Part shown: positions 1 through 7,321 of the stretch, one piece after another | Layout: every line of letters starts with the position of its first letter | How positions within the stretch are numbered: the stretch's first letter is position 1 | Assembly (NCBI GenBank): GCA_009775375.1 | Contig: VSPO01000019.1 | Span: 1-35,875, forward strand | Length of the DNA: 35,875 nt | Direction of reading: 5' to 3' | DNA from: Muribaculaceae bacterium | Lineage (GTDB): Bacteria > Bacteroidota > Bacteroidia > Bacteroidales > Muribaculaceae | The notes under the pieces: generated by a model | Database searches by the model: none | Told to the model about the DNA's origin: nothing | The model's input: only the letters and a program-made list of their open reading frames with translations | Translations under genes and position numbers: made by a program

Positions 1-24
1 CCTTCAACACTTTGGCTGAGGGTT

Positions 25-48
25 TGTTATGCCCTATAACATTTTTTT
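25..48 (+). terminator. Weak intrinsic terminator of a gene upstream of the window
   Basis: A 6-bp stem (TGTTAT at 25-30, ATAACA at 36-41) with a 5-nt loop is followed by seven T residues. It probably ends a plus-strand transcript that begins outside the window. The stem is short and A/T-rich, so the call is tentative. Confidence 0.4.
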
Positions 49-78
49 AATTCTAATTTTAAACAGTTTCTAAGAGTT

Positions 79-999
79 ATGAACATACATTTCGCTCCGG
101 TGCAGGGACACACCGATGCACCCTACCGACATTTCCACGCTTTTTGCTACGAGGGAATCAACACCTATTACACTCCCTTCATACGTCTTGAACGCAATGA
201 ACTACGCAACCGCGACCGCAAGGATTTCACTTCGAGCCTGAACGGCAACTGCAATCTCAGGCCTCAAATCATTTTCAGGAATGCAGAGGAGCTCAATTCC
301 TTGACCACCATTCTCAAAGGGGATGGCGTCAGCGCAATAGACTTAAACATGGGTTGCCCGTTCCCGCTACAGACGGGACACGGACGAGGAGCGGCAACCC
401 TCTCCAACCATCAACTTGTGGACGCCGTCGGGAATGTCATCTCCTCTTCACCCGAGATTGATTTTTCTGTCAAGATAAGGCTTGGATTTAATTCCCCGGA
501 TGAATGGCAATATCTTTTAAAGACACTGAACAATCTAAGAATCTCACACATTGCGGTCCATCCGAGAATCGCACGCCAACAATATTCCGGCGACTTATAT
601 CTTGACCAATTCAAGGCGATTTTGCAAGAAAGCAAAAATCCCGTGATATTCAACGGCGACATCAAGAGCCTTGAGGATGCAGACCGAATCAAGAACCTTT
701 TCCCCGACATTGCCGGCATAATGATAGGCAGAGGAATAATAGGACGCCCATCGCTTGCCGAGGAGCTCAGGCAAGGGAGGGAATGGGACCGCGCACAACG
801 CATTGAAAAGATGCTCGAATTCCATCGCCTGCTTCTATCCCATTATGAGGAGACGCTTTGCGGAGACTCACAGCTGATCTCCAAAATCAAGCCATTCTGG
901 GAGTATGCCGAAGATGAAATCAAGCGCAAGGCATGGAAGGCAATCAAGAAAGCTTCGAATATCGCCAAATATCATTCGGCTGTAGCCATGATAGATTGA
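79..999 (+). CDS. tRNA-dihydrouridine synthase
   Basis: A 306-residue FMN enzyme that reduces specific uridines in the tRNA D-loop to dihydrouridine using NAD(P)H. The N-terminal APVQGHTDAPYR matches the Dus FMN-binding start. The active-site segment DLNMGCPFP supplies the catalytic Cys93. SVKIRLGF holds the flavin-contacting Lys132, and VHPRIARQQYSG holds His161. GIMIGRGIIGRPSL is the phosphate-binding stretch. The segment after the catalytic cysteine (LQTGHGRGAATL) differs from the usual K-x-G-x-G form of DusB. I therefore assign the family and not a DusA/B/C subtype. It lies 46 nt before mtnN on the same strand, probably in one operon. Confidence 0.93.
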   Translation: MNIHFAPVQGHTDAPYRHFHAFCYEGINTYYTPFIRLERNELRNRDRKDFTSSLNGNCNLRPQIIFRNAEELNSLTTILKGDGVSAIDLNMGCPFPLQTGHGRGAATLSNHQLVDAVGNVISSSPEIDFSVKIRLGFNSPDEWQYLLKTLNNLRISHIAVHPRIARQQYSGDLYLDQFKAILQESKNPVIFNGDIKSLEDADRIKNLFPDIAGIMIGRGIIGRPSLAEELRQGREWDRAQRIEKMLEFHRLLLSHYEETLCGDSQLISKIKPFWEYAEDEIKRKAWKAIKKASNIAKYHSAVAMID

Positions 1000-1045
1000 C
1001 AAAATCTCTGGAGAGCATTCCCCATCATTCAAAATTTAACAATAG

Positions 1046-1723
1046 ATGAAAATATTAATCCTCGCAGCCATGGACAAAGAGCTGCAACTGATCACCTCGA
1101 TACTTGGATCGGCCACCGCGCAGACCTTTGAGGGCATTACCATACATTTCGGGAAAATAGGCCGCCATGAGGTCTACGTGGCAAAATGCGGAATCGGGAA
1201 AGTGAATTCCGCCCTGTCGACGTATAAGCTACTGAAAGCCATATCGCCGGAAATGGTGATCAATTCAGGCGTGGCAGGAGGTGCGGGACTACCCATCGGA
1301 AACATACTTTTGGCCGACAGGGTGGCATATTCCGACGTGTGGTGCGGACCTGGCACACAATATGGAGAAGCCGACGGGTATCCCCTATTCTTTCAAACTT
1401 CATCGAAAGTCTTGGCATTGAAAGAAAACGGATGTCTCTCTGACGCAGTCAGAACAGGACTTATCTGCACTTCCGACAAATTTATTTCCACAGCCGACGA
1501 AATAAAATTCATAAGAAGCCATTTCCCGGACGTGTGCGCGGTCGATATGGAATCCGCCTCGATTGGCCAGACCTGCATAATGGAGGGAGTGGACTTCAGC
1601 ATCGTCAGGGTGGTCAGCGACACTCCGGGAGAGGGGGAGAATACCAGTCAATATAATGATTTCTGGACAGACGCGCCCCTGAAGACCTTCTCCACCGTGC
1701 GCACCATCATCGAAAATCTCTGA
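1046..1723 (+). CDS. mtnN: 5'-methylthioadenosine/S-adenosylhomocysteine nucleosidase
   Basis: A 225-residue cytosolic nucleosidase that cleaves the glycosidic bond of methylthioadenosine and S-adenosylhomocysteine, releasing adenine for methionine and SAM recycling. The family's key acids are visible: Glu12 in AAMDKELQL, Glu169 in VDMESASIGQ and the general-acid Asp192 in VVSDTPGEGE. NSGVAGGAG (73-81) is the usual phosphorylase/nucleosidase signature. Length is normal for the family. It is followed after only 4 nt by the permease gene, so the two are probably co-transcribed. Confidence 0.93.
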   Translation: MKILILAAMDKELQLITSILGSATAQTFEGITIHFGKIGRHEVYVAKCGIGKVNSALSTYKLLKAISPEMVINSGVAGGAGLPIGNILLADRVAYSDVWCGPGTQYGEADGYPLFFQTSSKVLALKENGCLSDAVRTGLICTSDKFISTADEIKFIRSHFPDVCAVDMESASIGQTCIMEGVDFSIVRVVSDTPGEGENTSQYNDFWTDAPLKTFSTVRTIIENL

Positions 1724-1727
1724 AATC

Positions 1728-2651
1728 ATGCGGGCGACAATCGGAAAATCCCAACTAAAGACCCTCATGCTTCCGATAGCAATGGTGGGCGGAGCATTGT
1801 TTGCACCTTGGATGGGGTATCTGACCTTTCTTTCTCCCTACCTGATTTTCACGATGCTTTTCATCACGTATTGCAAACTGAAAATATCTGATTTCAGACC
1901 CAACAAATTTGAAGCTACGCTTCTTTGCGTGCAAATGTCGATGGCAGCCGCGGCTTATGGTCTCACATTTTTCTGGAACCGTACGCTTGCCGAAGGGGTC
2001 TTCATATGTTTTTTCATCCCCACGGCCACAGCCGCCCCTGTCATAACGGCCATGCTCGGAGGCAGCATTTCAAGAGTGGCCACCTATAGCCTGATGTGCA
2101 ATGCAGTAGTGGCAGTCGCCGGGCCAATCGTACTCGCAGCTGTAGGGGAGCATGAAGAGATGACTTTTTTTCAATCCTCCAGACTTATAATGTCGCAGGT
2201 CTTCCCTCTAATTGTCATGCCTTTGGCATTGGCACTTGCCCTAAGATACTTCGTCCCGAAGTTGCATTCCAAGATCGCAGGGATGCAGCAACTTTCCTTT
2301 TATCTATGGGCAGTATCCCTATTCATTGTAGTCGGAAGTTGCGTGAGCTTTTCAATCAACAACTGGACTCCGGATTCTACGGTCACGATGGTGCTTCTCG
2401 CCTTAGGGGCATTGGGAGCATGCTTGCTACAGTTTAAGGCGGGACGCATGATAGGCGGACGGTTTGGCGACAGAGTCTCGGGCGGACAGGGACTCGGGCA
2501 AAAGAACACAGTGCTTGCCGTCTGGCTGTCGCTTGCCTATCTTAATCCATTGGCTTCTATCGCGCCAGCGGCATACGTGGCATGGCAAAACAGCATAAAT
2601 TCATGGCAGCTTATGCGACATGAGCGCAACAACCGTCAAAAAAAACGCTGA
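1728..2651 (+). CDS. Bile acid:sodium symporter-like (BASS/SBF) membrane permease
   Basis: A 307-residue integral inner-membrane protein with about nine or ten hydrophobic segments and a basic C-terminus (RHERNNRQKKR). The segment GLGQKNTVLAVWLSLAYL near residues 260-277 and the small-residue-rich core helices resemble the BASS/SBF fold. Substrate is unknown; the family carries bile acids, organic anions and pantoate-like compounds. The start lies 4 nt after the mtnN stop, which suggests translational coupling and possibly export or uptake linked to nucleoside or methionine-salvage metabolites, but that link is inference. The stop codon is inside the left arm of the downstream terminator. Confidence 0.75.
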   Translation: MRATIGKSQLKTLMLPIAMVGGALFAPWMGYLTFLSPYLIFTMLFITYCKLKISDFRPNKFEATLLCVQMSMAAAAYGLTFFWNRTLAEGVFICFFIPTATAAPVITAMLGGSISRVATYSLMCNAVVAVAGPIVLAAVGEHEEMTFFQSSRLIMSQVFPLIVMPLALALALRYFVPKLHSKIAGMQQLSFYLWAVSLFIVVGSCVSFSINNWTPDSTVTMVLLALGALGACLLQFKAGRMIGGRFGDRVSGGQGLGQKNTVLAVWLSLAYLNPLASIAPAAYVAWQNSINSWQLMRHERNNRQKKR

Positions 2652-2673
2652 ATGAATTCATTCAGCGTTTTTT
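2640..2673. terminator. Bidirectional terminator between convergent genes
   Basis: A perfect 34-bp palindrome centred between 2656 and 2657, with A-runs on the left and T-runs on the right. It therefore works as an intrinsic terminator on both strands. It serves the permease operon (+), whose stop codon is inside it, and the DEAD-box helicase (-) ending at 2686. Confidence 0.88.
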
Positions 2674-2685
2674 ATAAGACAACTG

Positions 2686-4023
2686 TCAGGCATTGCCATC
2701 AGTAGAAGACTGCGTTTGTTTCGGTTTCTCGCCGGATGGTTTAGGGCTCTTTTTATGTCGGTGATAGCCACGTTTATCCTTTGGCCTGCTATCGGCAGAC
2801 TTTTTATACTGACGGGTATTACGCCGCCCGCTGCTTCTTCCTCCGCTTTGTGCCCCACCCTTTCTTGCTGCTGCTCCATAGGAGGGAGTTTCACCAAGAT
2901 TTTCAGGCACCTCAAGTTTCTCCACTTCCTTCTCCAGAAGTTTCTCTATATTTCTGAATCTTGACCTTTCCTTTTCGCTTATAAACGTATAAGCGCTTCC
3001 TTCCTTGTCAGCCCTTGCCGTACGCCCAATCCTATGAACATAATCCTCGGCTTCGTGAGGCACGTCATAGTTGATGACCGTCTCTATATTGTCGATGTCA
3101 ATTCCCCTGGAGATTATATCCGTGGCGACGACCACATTTATTTTGCCTGCCTTAAAATCCAGCATGACGTCTTCACGCTGATTCTGATCAAGGTCGGAAT
3201 GCATTTCCGCCACCTTAATCTTGAATTTCTTCAAAGCCCTGGCGAGCTCCTTCACCTTCTGCTTCGACGACGAGAATATAATCACCCTGCTTGGAGGATT
3301 TTCCCTAAACAGGTTTTCAAGAATCGGAAGCTTCTGGGTCTCATAGCATACGTAGGCTCTTTGCTTTATCTTCTCGGCAGGCTTTGACACGGCTATCTTC
3401 ACCTCCGCAGGATTGTTTAGAATCCGCTCGGCGAGTTGCTGTATCTTGGGAGGCATCGTTGCAGAGAAAAGAAGTGTCTGCCGCTCTTTCGGCAAGTGGC
3501 CAATAATCTGCATGATGTCGTCGATAAATCCCATGTCGAGCATTCTGTCGGCTTCATCAAGAATAAAGAACGAAACCTTGGAAAGGTCGACGTATCCCAT
3601 GCTAAGATGAGCGAGCAACCTACCCGGGGTGGCGATCACCACGTCCGCCCCCATCTTCAGGCCTTTGCGCTGCTGATCATAGGTATGGCCATCGGTGCCT
3701 CCATATATAGCCATGCTGCTTACGGGCATGAAATAAGAGAAGCCCTGCATCTGGCGATCAATTTGCTGAGCGAGCTCTCGTGTCGGTGACATTACTACGC
3801 AGTTGACATGGTCTTGGGGATAATTGTCGTTGACGAGTCTCTCAATGACCGGCAAAAGATATGCCGCAGTTTTGCCCGTGCCTGTCTGAGCTACGGCGAG
3901 AAGGTCTCTTCCCTCCAGCACAGGGGGAATCGCAAGCTCTTGAATCGGAGTGCACTCATCGAAGTGCATGTCGTATAAGGCATCGAGCAAATCGTCGTTT
4001 GTCAGGATTTCATCAAATCTCAT
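2686..4023 (-). CDS. DEAD-box ATP-dependent RNA helicase (RhlE-like)
   Basis: A 445-residue RNA helicase acting in ribosome assembly or mRNA remodelling. Motifs appear in order: Q motif FDECTPIQ, motif I AQTGTGKT (45-52), PTRELAQQ, TPGRL, DEAD (156-159), SAT, ATDIISRGID and HRIGRTAR. The C-terminal ~65 residues are a basic Gly/Ser/Arg/Lys-rich tail typical of RNA-binding extensions in the RhlE group. The open frame extends to a TTG at 4044, but I use ATG at 4023: the TTG sits inside the predicted -7 element, so a transcript from that promoter would lack it. The 3' end is at the shared palindromic terminator. Confidence 0.94.
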   Translation of the reverse strand: MRFDEILTNDDLLDALYDMHFDECTPIQELAIPPVLEGRDLLAVAQTGTGKTAAYLLPVIERLVNDNYPQDHVNCVVMSPTRELAQQIDRQMQGFSYFMPVSSMAIYGGTDGHTYDQQRKGLKMGADVVIATPGRLLAHLSMGYVDLSKVSFFILDEADRMLDMGFIDDIMQIIGHLPKERQTLLFSATMPPKIQQLAERILNNPAEVKIAVSKPAEKIKQRAYVCYETQKLPILENLFRENPPSRVIIFSSSKQKVKELARALKKFKIKVAEMHSDLDQNQREDVMLDFKAGKINVVVATDIISRGIDIDNIETVINYDVPHEAEDYVHRIGRTARADKEGSAYTFISEKERSRFRNIEKLLEKEVEKLEVPENLGETPSYGAAARKGGAQSGGRSSGRRNTRQYKKSADSRPKDKRGYHRHKKSPKPSGEKPKQTQSSTDGNA

Positions 4024-4355
4024 ATCGTTTTTATTTATTTGCAAAATTAGGCAAAAAAATCCAATATTTCAATGACATTGGCAATTGAATCCGCTGATTG
4101 CATATCCATCCGGGGCATACCAATGCATGACACCGGAGGGCACTCGACACTTTAATGAGAACATTCCAAAGACAATCTTCCCCAAAACCGTCAATAAAAT
4201 TATAGCAGTATGCAAAATTTTAACATTTATTAATCACGTTATGAATCAACATATTATATGTTAATTAACCAAATTTTTCTTTTTTTTCAGCTGAATTAAA
4301 ACATTTTCTTGCGCCGCCATGTTATATGAATGTAACCAACAAAAACAATGACAAC
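4024..4355. other. Divergent intergenic region, helicase / ECF sigma factor
   Basis: About 330 bp between divergent start codons. Apart from the helicase promoter at its left end it is A/T-rich, with poly-A/T stretches and GTTAATTAAC-like runs near 4259-4268. I see no TAnnTTTG element upstream of the sigma gene, so that gene may use another sigma factor. No small gene or RNA is evident. Confidence 0.5.
4042..4072 (-). promoter_or_regulatory. Bacteroidota-type promoter of the DEAD-box helicase
   Basis: On the minus strand, TAATTTTG (4049 to 4042) matches the -7 consensus TAnnTTTG. A TTG lies exactly 20 bp upstream (4072 to 4070) in the -33 position. Transcription should start near 4038, leaving a leader of only about 15 nt before the ATG at 4023. 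Confidence 0.65.
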
Positions 4356-4862
4356 ATGAAATCTAACGAAACTTTCAAACAAAGGCTCATCGGACTACAG
4401 GGCAATCTTCTTAGCTTTGCCTACCAGTTGACCACAAATAAGGAAGAGGCACGCGATCTCTTGCAAGACACCACCCTGAAAGCTCTCGATAATGAAGGCA
4501 AATACGTTGACAACGTCAATTTCAAGGGCTGGATCTTCACGATCATGCGCAATATCTTCATCAACAATTACAGGCAGACAGTAAGGAAAGCCACCGTAAT
4601 CGACCAGACCGAAGACCTCTACCACCTCAATATCTCCCAGGAATCAGGATTGACAACACCGGAGGGTTCTGTTGCTGTCAAGGAGATATCATCTGCTCTT
4701 GAAAGTTTCCCTGATGAATACCGCATACCCTTCAATATGTATGTGGCAGGCTACAAATACAATGAAATCGCGGAAAAAATAGGTCTGCCTCTCGGCACAG
4801 TAAAAAGCCGTATTTTCTTCGCTCGCAAAAGACTGCGCGAACAGCTTAAGGACTATCAATAA
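4356..4862 (+). CDS. ECF-family RNA polymerase sigma factor
   Basis: A 168-residue sigma-70-family protein with only regions 2 and 4. Region 2 is FAYQLTTNKEEARDLLQDT through NFKGWIFTIMRNIFINNYR. Region 4 includes ALESFPDEYRIPFNMYVAGY and the helix-turn-helix YNEIAEKIGLPLGTVKSRIF. This is the widespread Bacteroidales type that starts with MKS and a conserved GLQGNLLSFAY segment, so I choose ATG 4356 over the in-frame ATG at 4326. No anti-sigma gene is adjacent. It appears monocistronic, with its own terminator about 135 nt downstream. Its regulon is unknown. Confidence 0.9.
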   Translation: MKSNETFKQRLIGLQGNLLSFAYQLTTNKEEARDLLQDTTLKALDNEGKYVDNVNFKGWIFTIMRNIFINNYRQTVRKATVIDQTEDLYHLNISQESGLTTPEGSVAVKEISSALESFPDEYRIPFNMYVAGYKYNEIAEKIGLPLGTVKSRIFFARKRLREQLKDYQ

Positions 4863-4996
4863 TATAGTCTGAGGCATTGAAACGCCATGCGATAGATTTC
4901 GTTAGATTGACAGTTGTTTTGACAATATCATTTCGGCTCCACGCCAATGTTTCGAATATTAGATCCCTAAACGCTTAACTTATATTACTTAATCCC

Positions 4997-5025
4997 AAGG
5001 CCGGCTTTTCAGCCGGCCTTTACTT
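4997..5025 (+). terminator. Intrinsic terminator of the ECF sigma factor gene
   Basis: A perfect 10-bp G/C-rich stem (AAGGCCGGCT 4997-5006, AGCCGGCCTT 5011-5020) with a TTTC loop and a T-rich tail interrupted by AC. It lies about 135 nt after the sigma stop codon, leaving a long 3' untranslated stretch. Confidence 0.82.
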
Positions 5026-5079
5026 TTTATACGCTGCAAGCAGACATAATTTTTCATTGGTATTTCCGTTTAAATCAAT

Positions 5080-5763
5080 ATGAAAGACATCCTTAATTTT
5101 TTATCAGAGCTTAAGGCCAACAATTGTCGGGAATGGTTTAACGACAATAAAGAGAGGTATAACGCCGTGAAGAAAAGCGTGGAGTCGCTGACAGAGAATC
5201 TTCTGGCAATGATTTCCGGATTCGACAGCGAAGCGTCAGGCCTGCGTGTGGCAGATTGCACGTATCGCATCTATCGCGACACAAGATTCTCATCCGACAA
5301 AACTCCCTTCAAGACCCACATCGGAATTTTCATAAATCCTCCCAAGGGTAAGAAATCATTCCGGTCGGGCTACTATCTACATATCGAGCCTGGCAACTGT
5401 CTTTTCGCTGCAGGCAATATCGGACTGCCCTCCGGTATGCTTAAAGCCGTCAGACAAAGCATTTACGATGAGATAGAGGAATACCGCTCAATCGTGGAAT
5501 CTGAAGACTTCAAAAAGACATTCCCTTCAATCGGAGAAAACATGCTTAAGACCGCCCCTAAAGGCTTTCCGAAAGACTGGGAATTTATCGATTATCTCAA
5601 GCCAAAGGATTTCTGCTGTTCTTGCCCGATTTCCGACAAGACGATGCTTTCTCCAAAACTTTTGAAAACGCTCGAACCCATCTACCGTCGGGCAAAGAGA
5701 TATAATGATTTCATCAATTACGCAATAGATGATTTTGAAGAAAACATGAATGCAAAGGCTTGA
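5080..5763 (+). CDS. DUF2461 (TIGR02453-type) protein
   Basis: A 227-residue soluble protein of unknown biochemical function. Family hallmarks are the N-terminal NNCREWFNDNKERYNAVK segment (residues 14-31) and the strongly conserved YRIYRDTRFSSDKTPFKTHI (62-81). PKGFPKDWEFIDYLKPKDF near 150-170 is also family-like. Length is normal for the family. No signal peptide or membrane segment. It stands alone between a terminator upstream and a hairpin region downstream, so context gives no function. Confidence 0.88.
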   Translation: MKDILNFLSELKANNCREWFNDNKERYNAVKKSVESLTENLLAMISGFDSEASGLRVADCTYRIYRDTRFSSDKTPFKTHIGIFINPPKGKKSFRSGYYLHIEPGNCLFAAGNIGLPSGMLKAVRQSIYDEIEEYRSIVESEDFKKTFPSIGENMLKTAPKGFPKDWEFIDYLKPKDFCCSCPISDKTMLSPKLLKTLEPIYRRAKRYNDFINYAIDDFEENMNAKA

Positions 5764-5788
5764 CTTTAGAGCCCCTTAGACAACACCA

Positions 5789-5818
5789 CCCCTACAGCCC
5801 CGAAATTTTAAGGAACGC
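5789..5818 (+). repeat. Solo copy of the inverted-repeat end found at 26240-26637
   Basis: The 30 bp here match, with a few mismatches, both terminal inverted repeats of the element at 26240-26637, sharing the core CGAAATTTTAAGGAA. Only one end is present; no partner lies within the next kilobase. It sits just after the DUF2461 stop codon. Confidence 0.75.
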
Positions 5819-5823
5819 TTAGA

Positions 5824-5853
5824 GAAGTGCTCTTATGGGAAGTGCTCTTATGG
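5824..5853 (+). repeat. Perfect 15-bp tandem duplication
   Basis: Two adjacent identical copies of GAAGTGCTCTTATGG (5824-5838 and 5839-5853), immediately after the solo repeat end. The CTCTTAT part also follows the repeat end at 26634-26640, so the duplication may mark a past insertion or replication-slippage event. Confidence 0.8.
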
Positions 5854-5866
5854 CATCCATAAAAAT

Positions 5867-5910
5867 CGCAACGAGGGTATGCACTCACATGAGCGCATAC
5901 CCTCGTTGCG
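5867..5910. terminator. Long perfect hairpin between convergent genes
   Basis: A perfect 16-bp inverted repeat (5867-5882 and 5895-5910, arm CGCAACGAGGGTATGC) with a 12-nt loop between the DUF2461 gene (+) and the membrane-protein gene (-). On the minus strand there is a T-run beyond the stem (complement of 5861-5865), so it can end the minus-strand transcript. On the plus strand there is no T-run. Confidence 0.65.
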
Positions 5911-5948
5911 TGATGACAGTCTCACCAAGAGCTTTACTTCTGTCGGAA

Positions 5949-6512
5949 TCAGTCCAGAGCATCATCCGTCCAATCCGTCTTCGACAAGATCCGGTAGTCT
6001 TTCATCATTTCCAGATATTTCTTTATTCCGACGGCTCCACCGATTATCCCTCCTACGATAGCTCCGATTTTGGCGCTTTCAAGATCCTCATATCCGACGA
6101 ACAACAGAAGATAGAGAATCCCAATGGCAAAGGGAATAAGGACGAACATGCACTGATGATGCCTTTTCCGGCATTCAATAGCAGTCAGCGCCACTTCCCT
6201 GACCGACATCCTGCAAACATCAATTCCTTTCAATCTGCGATAGAGCCAGCTGTCGATTAAGCCGGTGGTCAGGAAATATGCCATCAAATACAACGTAATC
6301 CATATCCCCGCTGATTGAGGAAACAATCTGTTGCTGAGGAATAACAGCGAAAAGACCGTCATTCCGAACGATATATCGGCAAAACGCCTGTAATTGCCAA
6401 GCAATCTGTCGAGAGAGGTTTTCCTCGTCAAGTCTATCATCATGTCAGATTTAAAAGATCCGCCTACTCCCGTGGTTGAATCCCACGTCTTCTTTAAATA
6501 ATCCAATTCCAT
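5949..6512 (-). CDS. Four-helix membrane protein downstream of a sigma factor, putative anti-sigma partner
   Basis: A 187-residue protein with no recognised family. The N-terminus MELDYLKKTWDS resembles short amphipathic segments of small Bacteroidales membrane proteins encoded next to ECF sigma genes. Four hydrophobic segments fall near residues 48-63, 70-88, 121-141 and 148-165, the last a glycine-rich GAIVGGIIGGAVG. I choose ATG 6512, 38 nt after the sigma stop codon. An upstream ATG at 6578 would overlap the sigma gene and is less likely. Position suggests it holds the sigma factor at the membrane, but no zinc-binding anti-sigma motif is visible and the role is inference. Confidence 0.6.
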   Translation of the reverse strand: MELDYLKKTWDSTTGVGGSFKSDMMIDLTRKTSLDRLLGNYRRFADISFGMTVFSLLFLSNRLFPQSAGIWITLYLMAYFLTTGLIDSWLYRRLKGIDVCRMSVREVALTAIECRKRHHQCMFVLIPFAIGILYLLLFVGYEDLESAKIGAIVGGIIGGAVGIKKYLEMMKDYRILSKTDWTDDALD

Positions 6513-6549
6513 GCTTTTAGAGGGGTTAATTGTGTCTGTACTTAATTCG

Positions 6550-7152
6550 TCAATATTCTTTTGCCGCCATTGAGGCAAGTTTCTCCTTTGCTCTTCTCAA
6601 CTTCGTGGCCACAGTGTTACGATTGAAACCTGTCACTTCGGATATCTCATCATAACTCTGCCCGTCGAGCCACATCATGACGAGCGCTTTCTCAGGAGCC
6701 GAAAGCATAGATATCAGATGATGAAGTTGAGCAATCCGCTCAGCCCGCTCCGTGTCAATTTCGTCAGAGGGTTCTATTATCTTCTCAATCGACACCATAT
6801 CCTGCGACTTCTTATTTCGCCGCCAATTCGAGACACACGTGTTGAGGCATACTCGATATATCCAGGTGGACCGTCGGCTCTCTTCCCGGAATTCACCGAT
6901 TCCCCTCCATATATTAATGAGTATGTCCTGCCTCAAATCCTGATATTCCTCTTCAGAACAGGAATAATAGAAACATATCCTATGAATAAGTGAATCATTT
7001 TCCCTGACAATATCCTCGAAAGCCAATCTGTTGCTTCGCTCTGTTTTTCGGGAGCTAACAACCGAAGCCACTGCCAACATCCATTTCCTTATTCCTTGTC
7101 CAAGGGCAAAAGAAGGCAGGGATAGGGAGGGCATATAAAGTGAATTAATCAT
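6550..7152 (-). CDS. ECF-family RNA polymerase sigma factor
   Basis: A sigma factor of up to 200 residues. Region 2 runs about 45-115 (FEDIVRENDSLIHRICFYY, then EEYQDLRQDILINIWRGI and STWIYRVCLNTCVSNWRRN). Region 4 runs about 143-195, with helix-turn-helix SYDEISEVTGFNRNTVATKL. The first ~43 residues lie outside the fold, so the true start could also be Met7 or Met25. It is followed by the four-helix membrane protein and preceded on the same strand by the DUF5686 gene. A membrane-sequestered envelope-stress sigma factor is plausible but unproven. Confidence 0.88.
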   Translation of the reverse strand: MINSLYMPSLSLPSFALGQGIRKWMLAVASVVSSRKTERSNRLAFEDIVRENDSLIHRICFYYSCSEEEYQDLRQDILINIWRGIGEFREESRRSTWIYRVCLNTCVSNWRRNKKSQDMVSIEKIIEPSDEIDTERAERIAQLHHLISMLSAPEKALVMMWLDGQSYDEISEVTGFNRNTVATKLRRAKEKLASMAAKEY

Positions 7153-7321
7153 GTTGTTGAGTGAAATTTTGATAAAGAAACTGACTCCTTAGCAATGCCC
7201 GCTTTGATGTCGCTTCTTATTTCTTTGACGCACGCGGCATGGAGATAGTTTCAAGAATCTGTTTTTTCTCGGTATTCAAACTTAGAAGATAATGAAGACC
7301 TACATTCGTATGGCTTAATTG

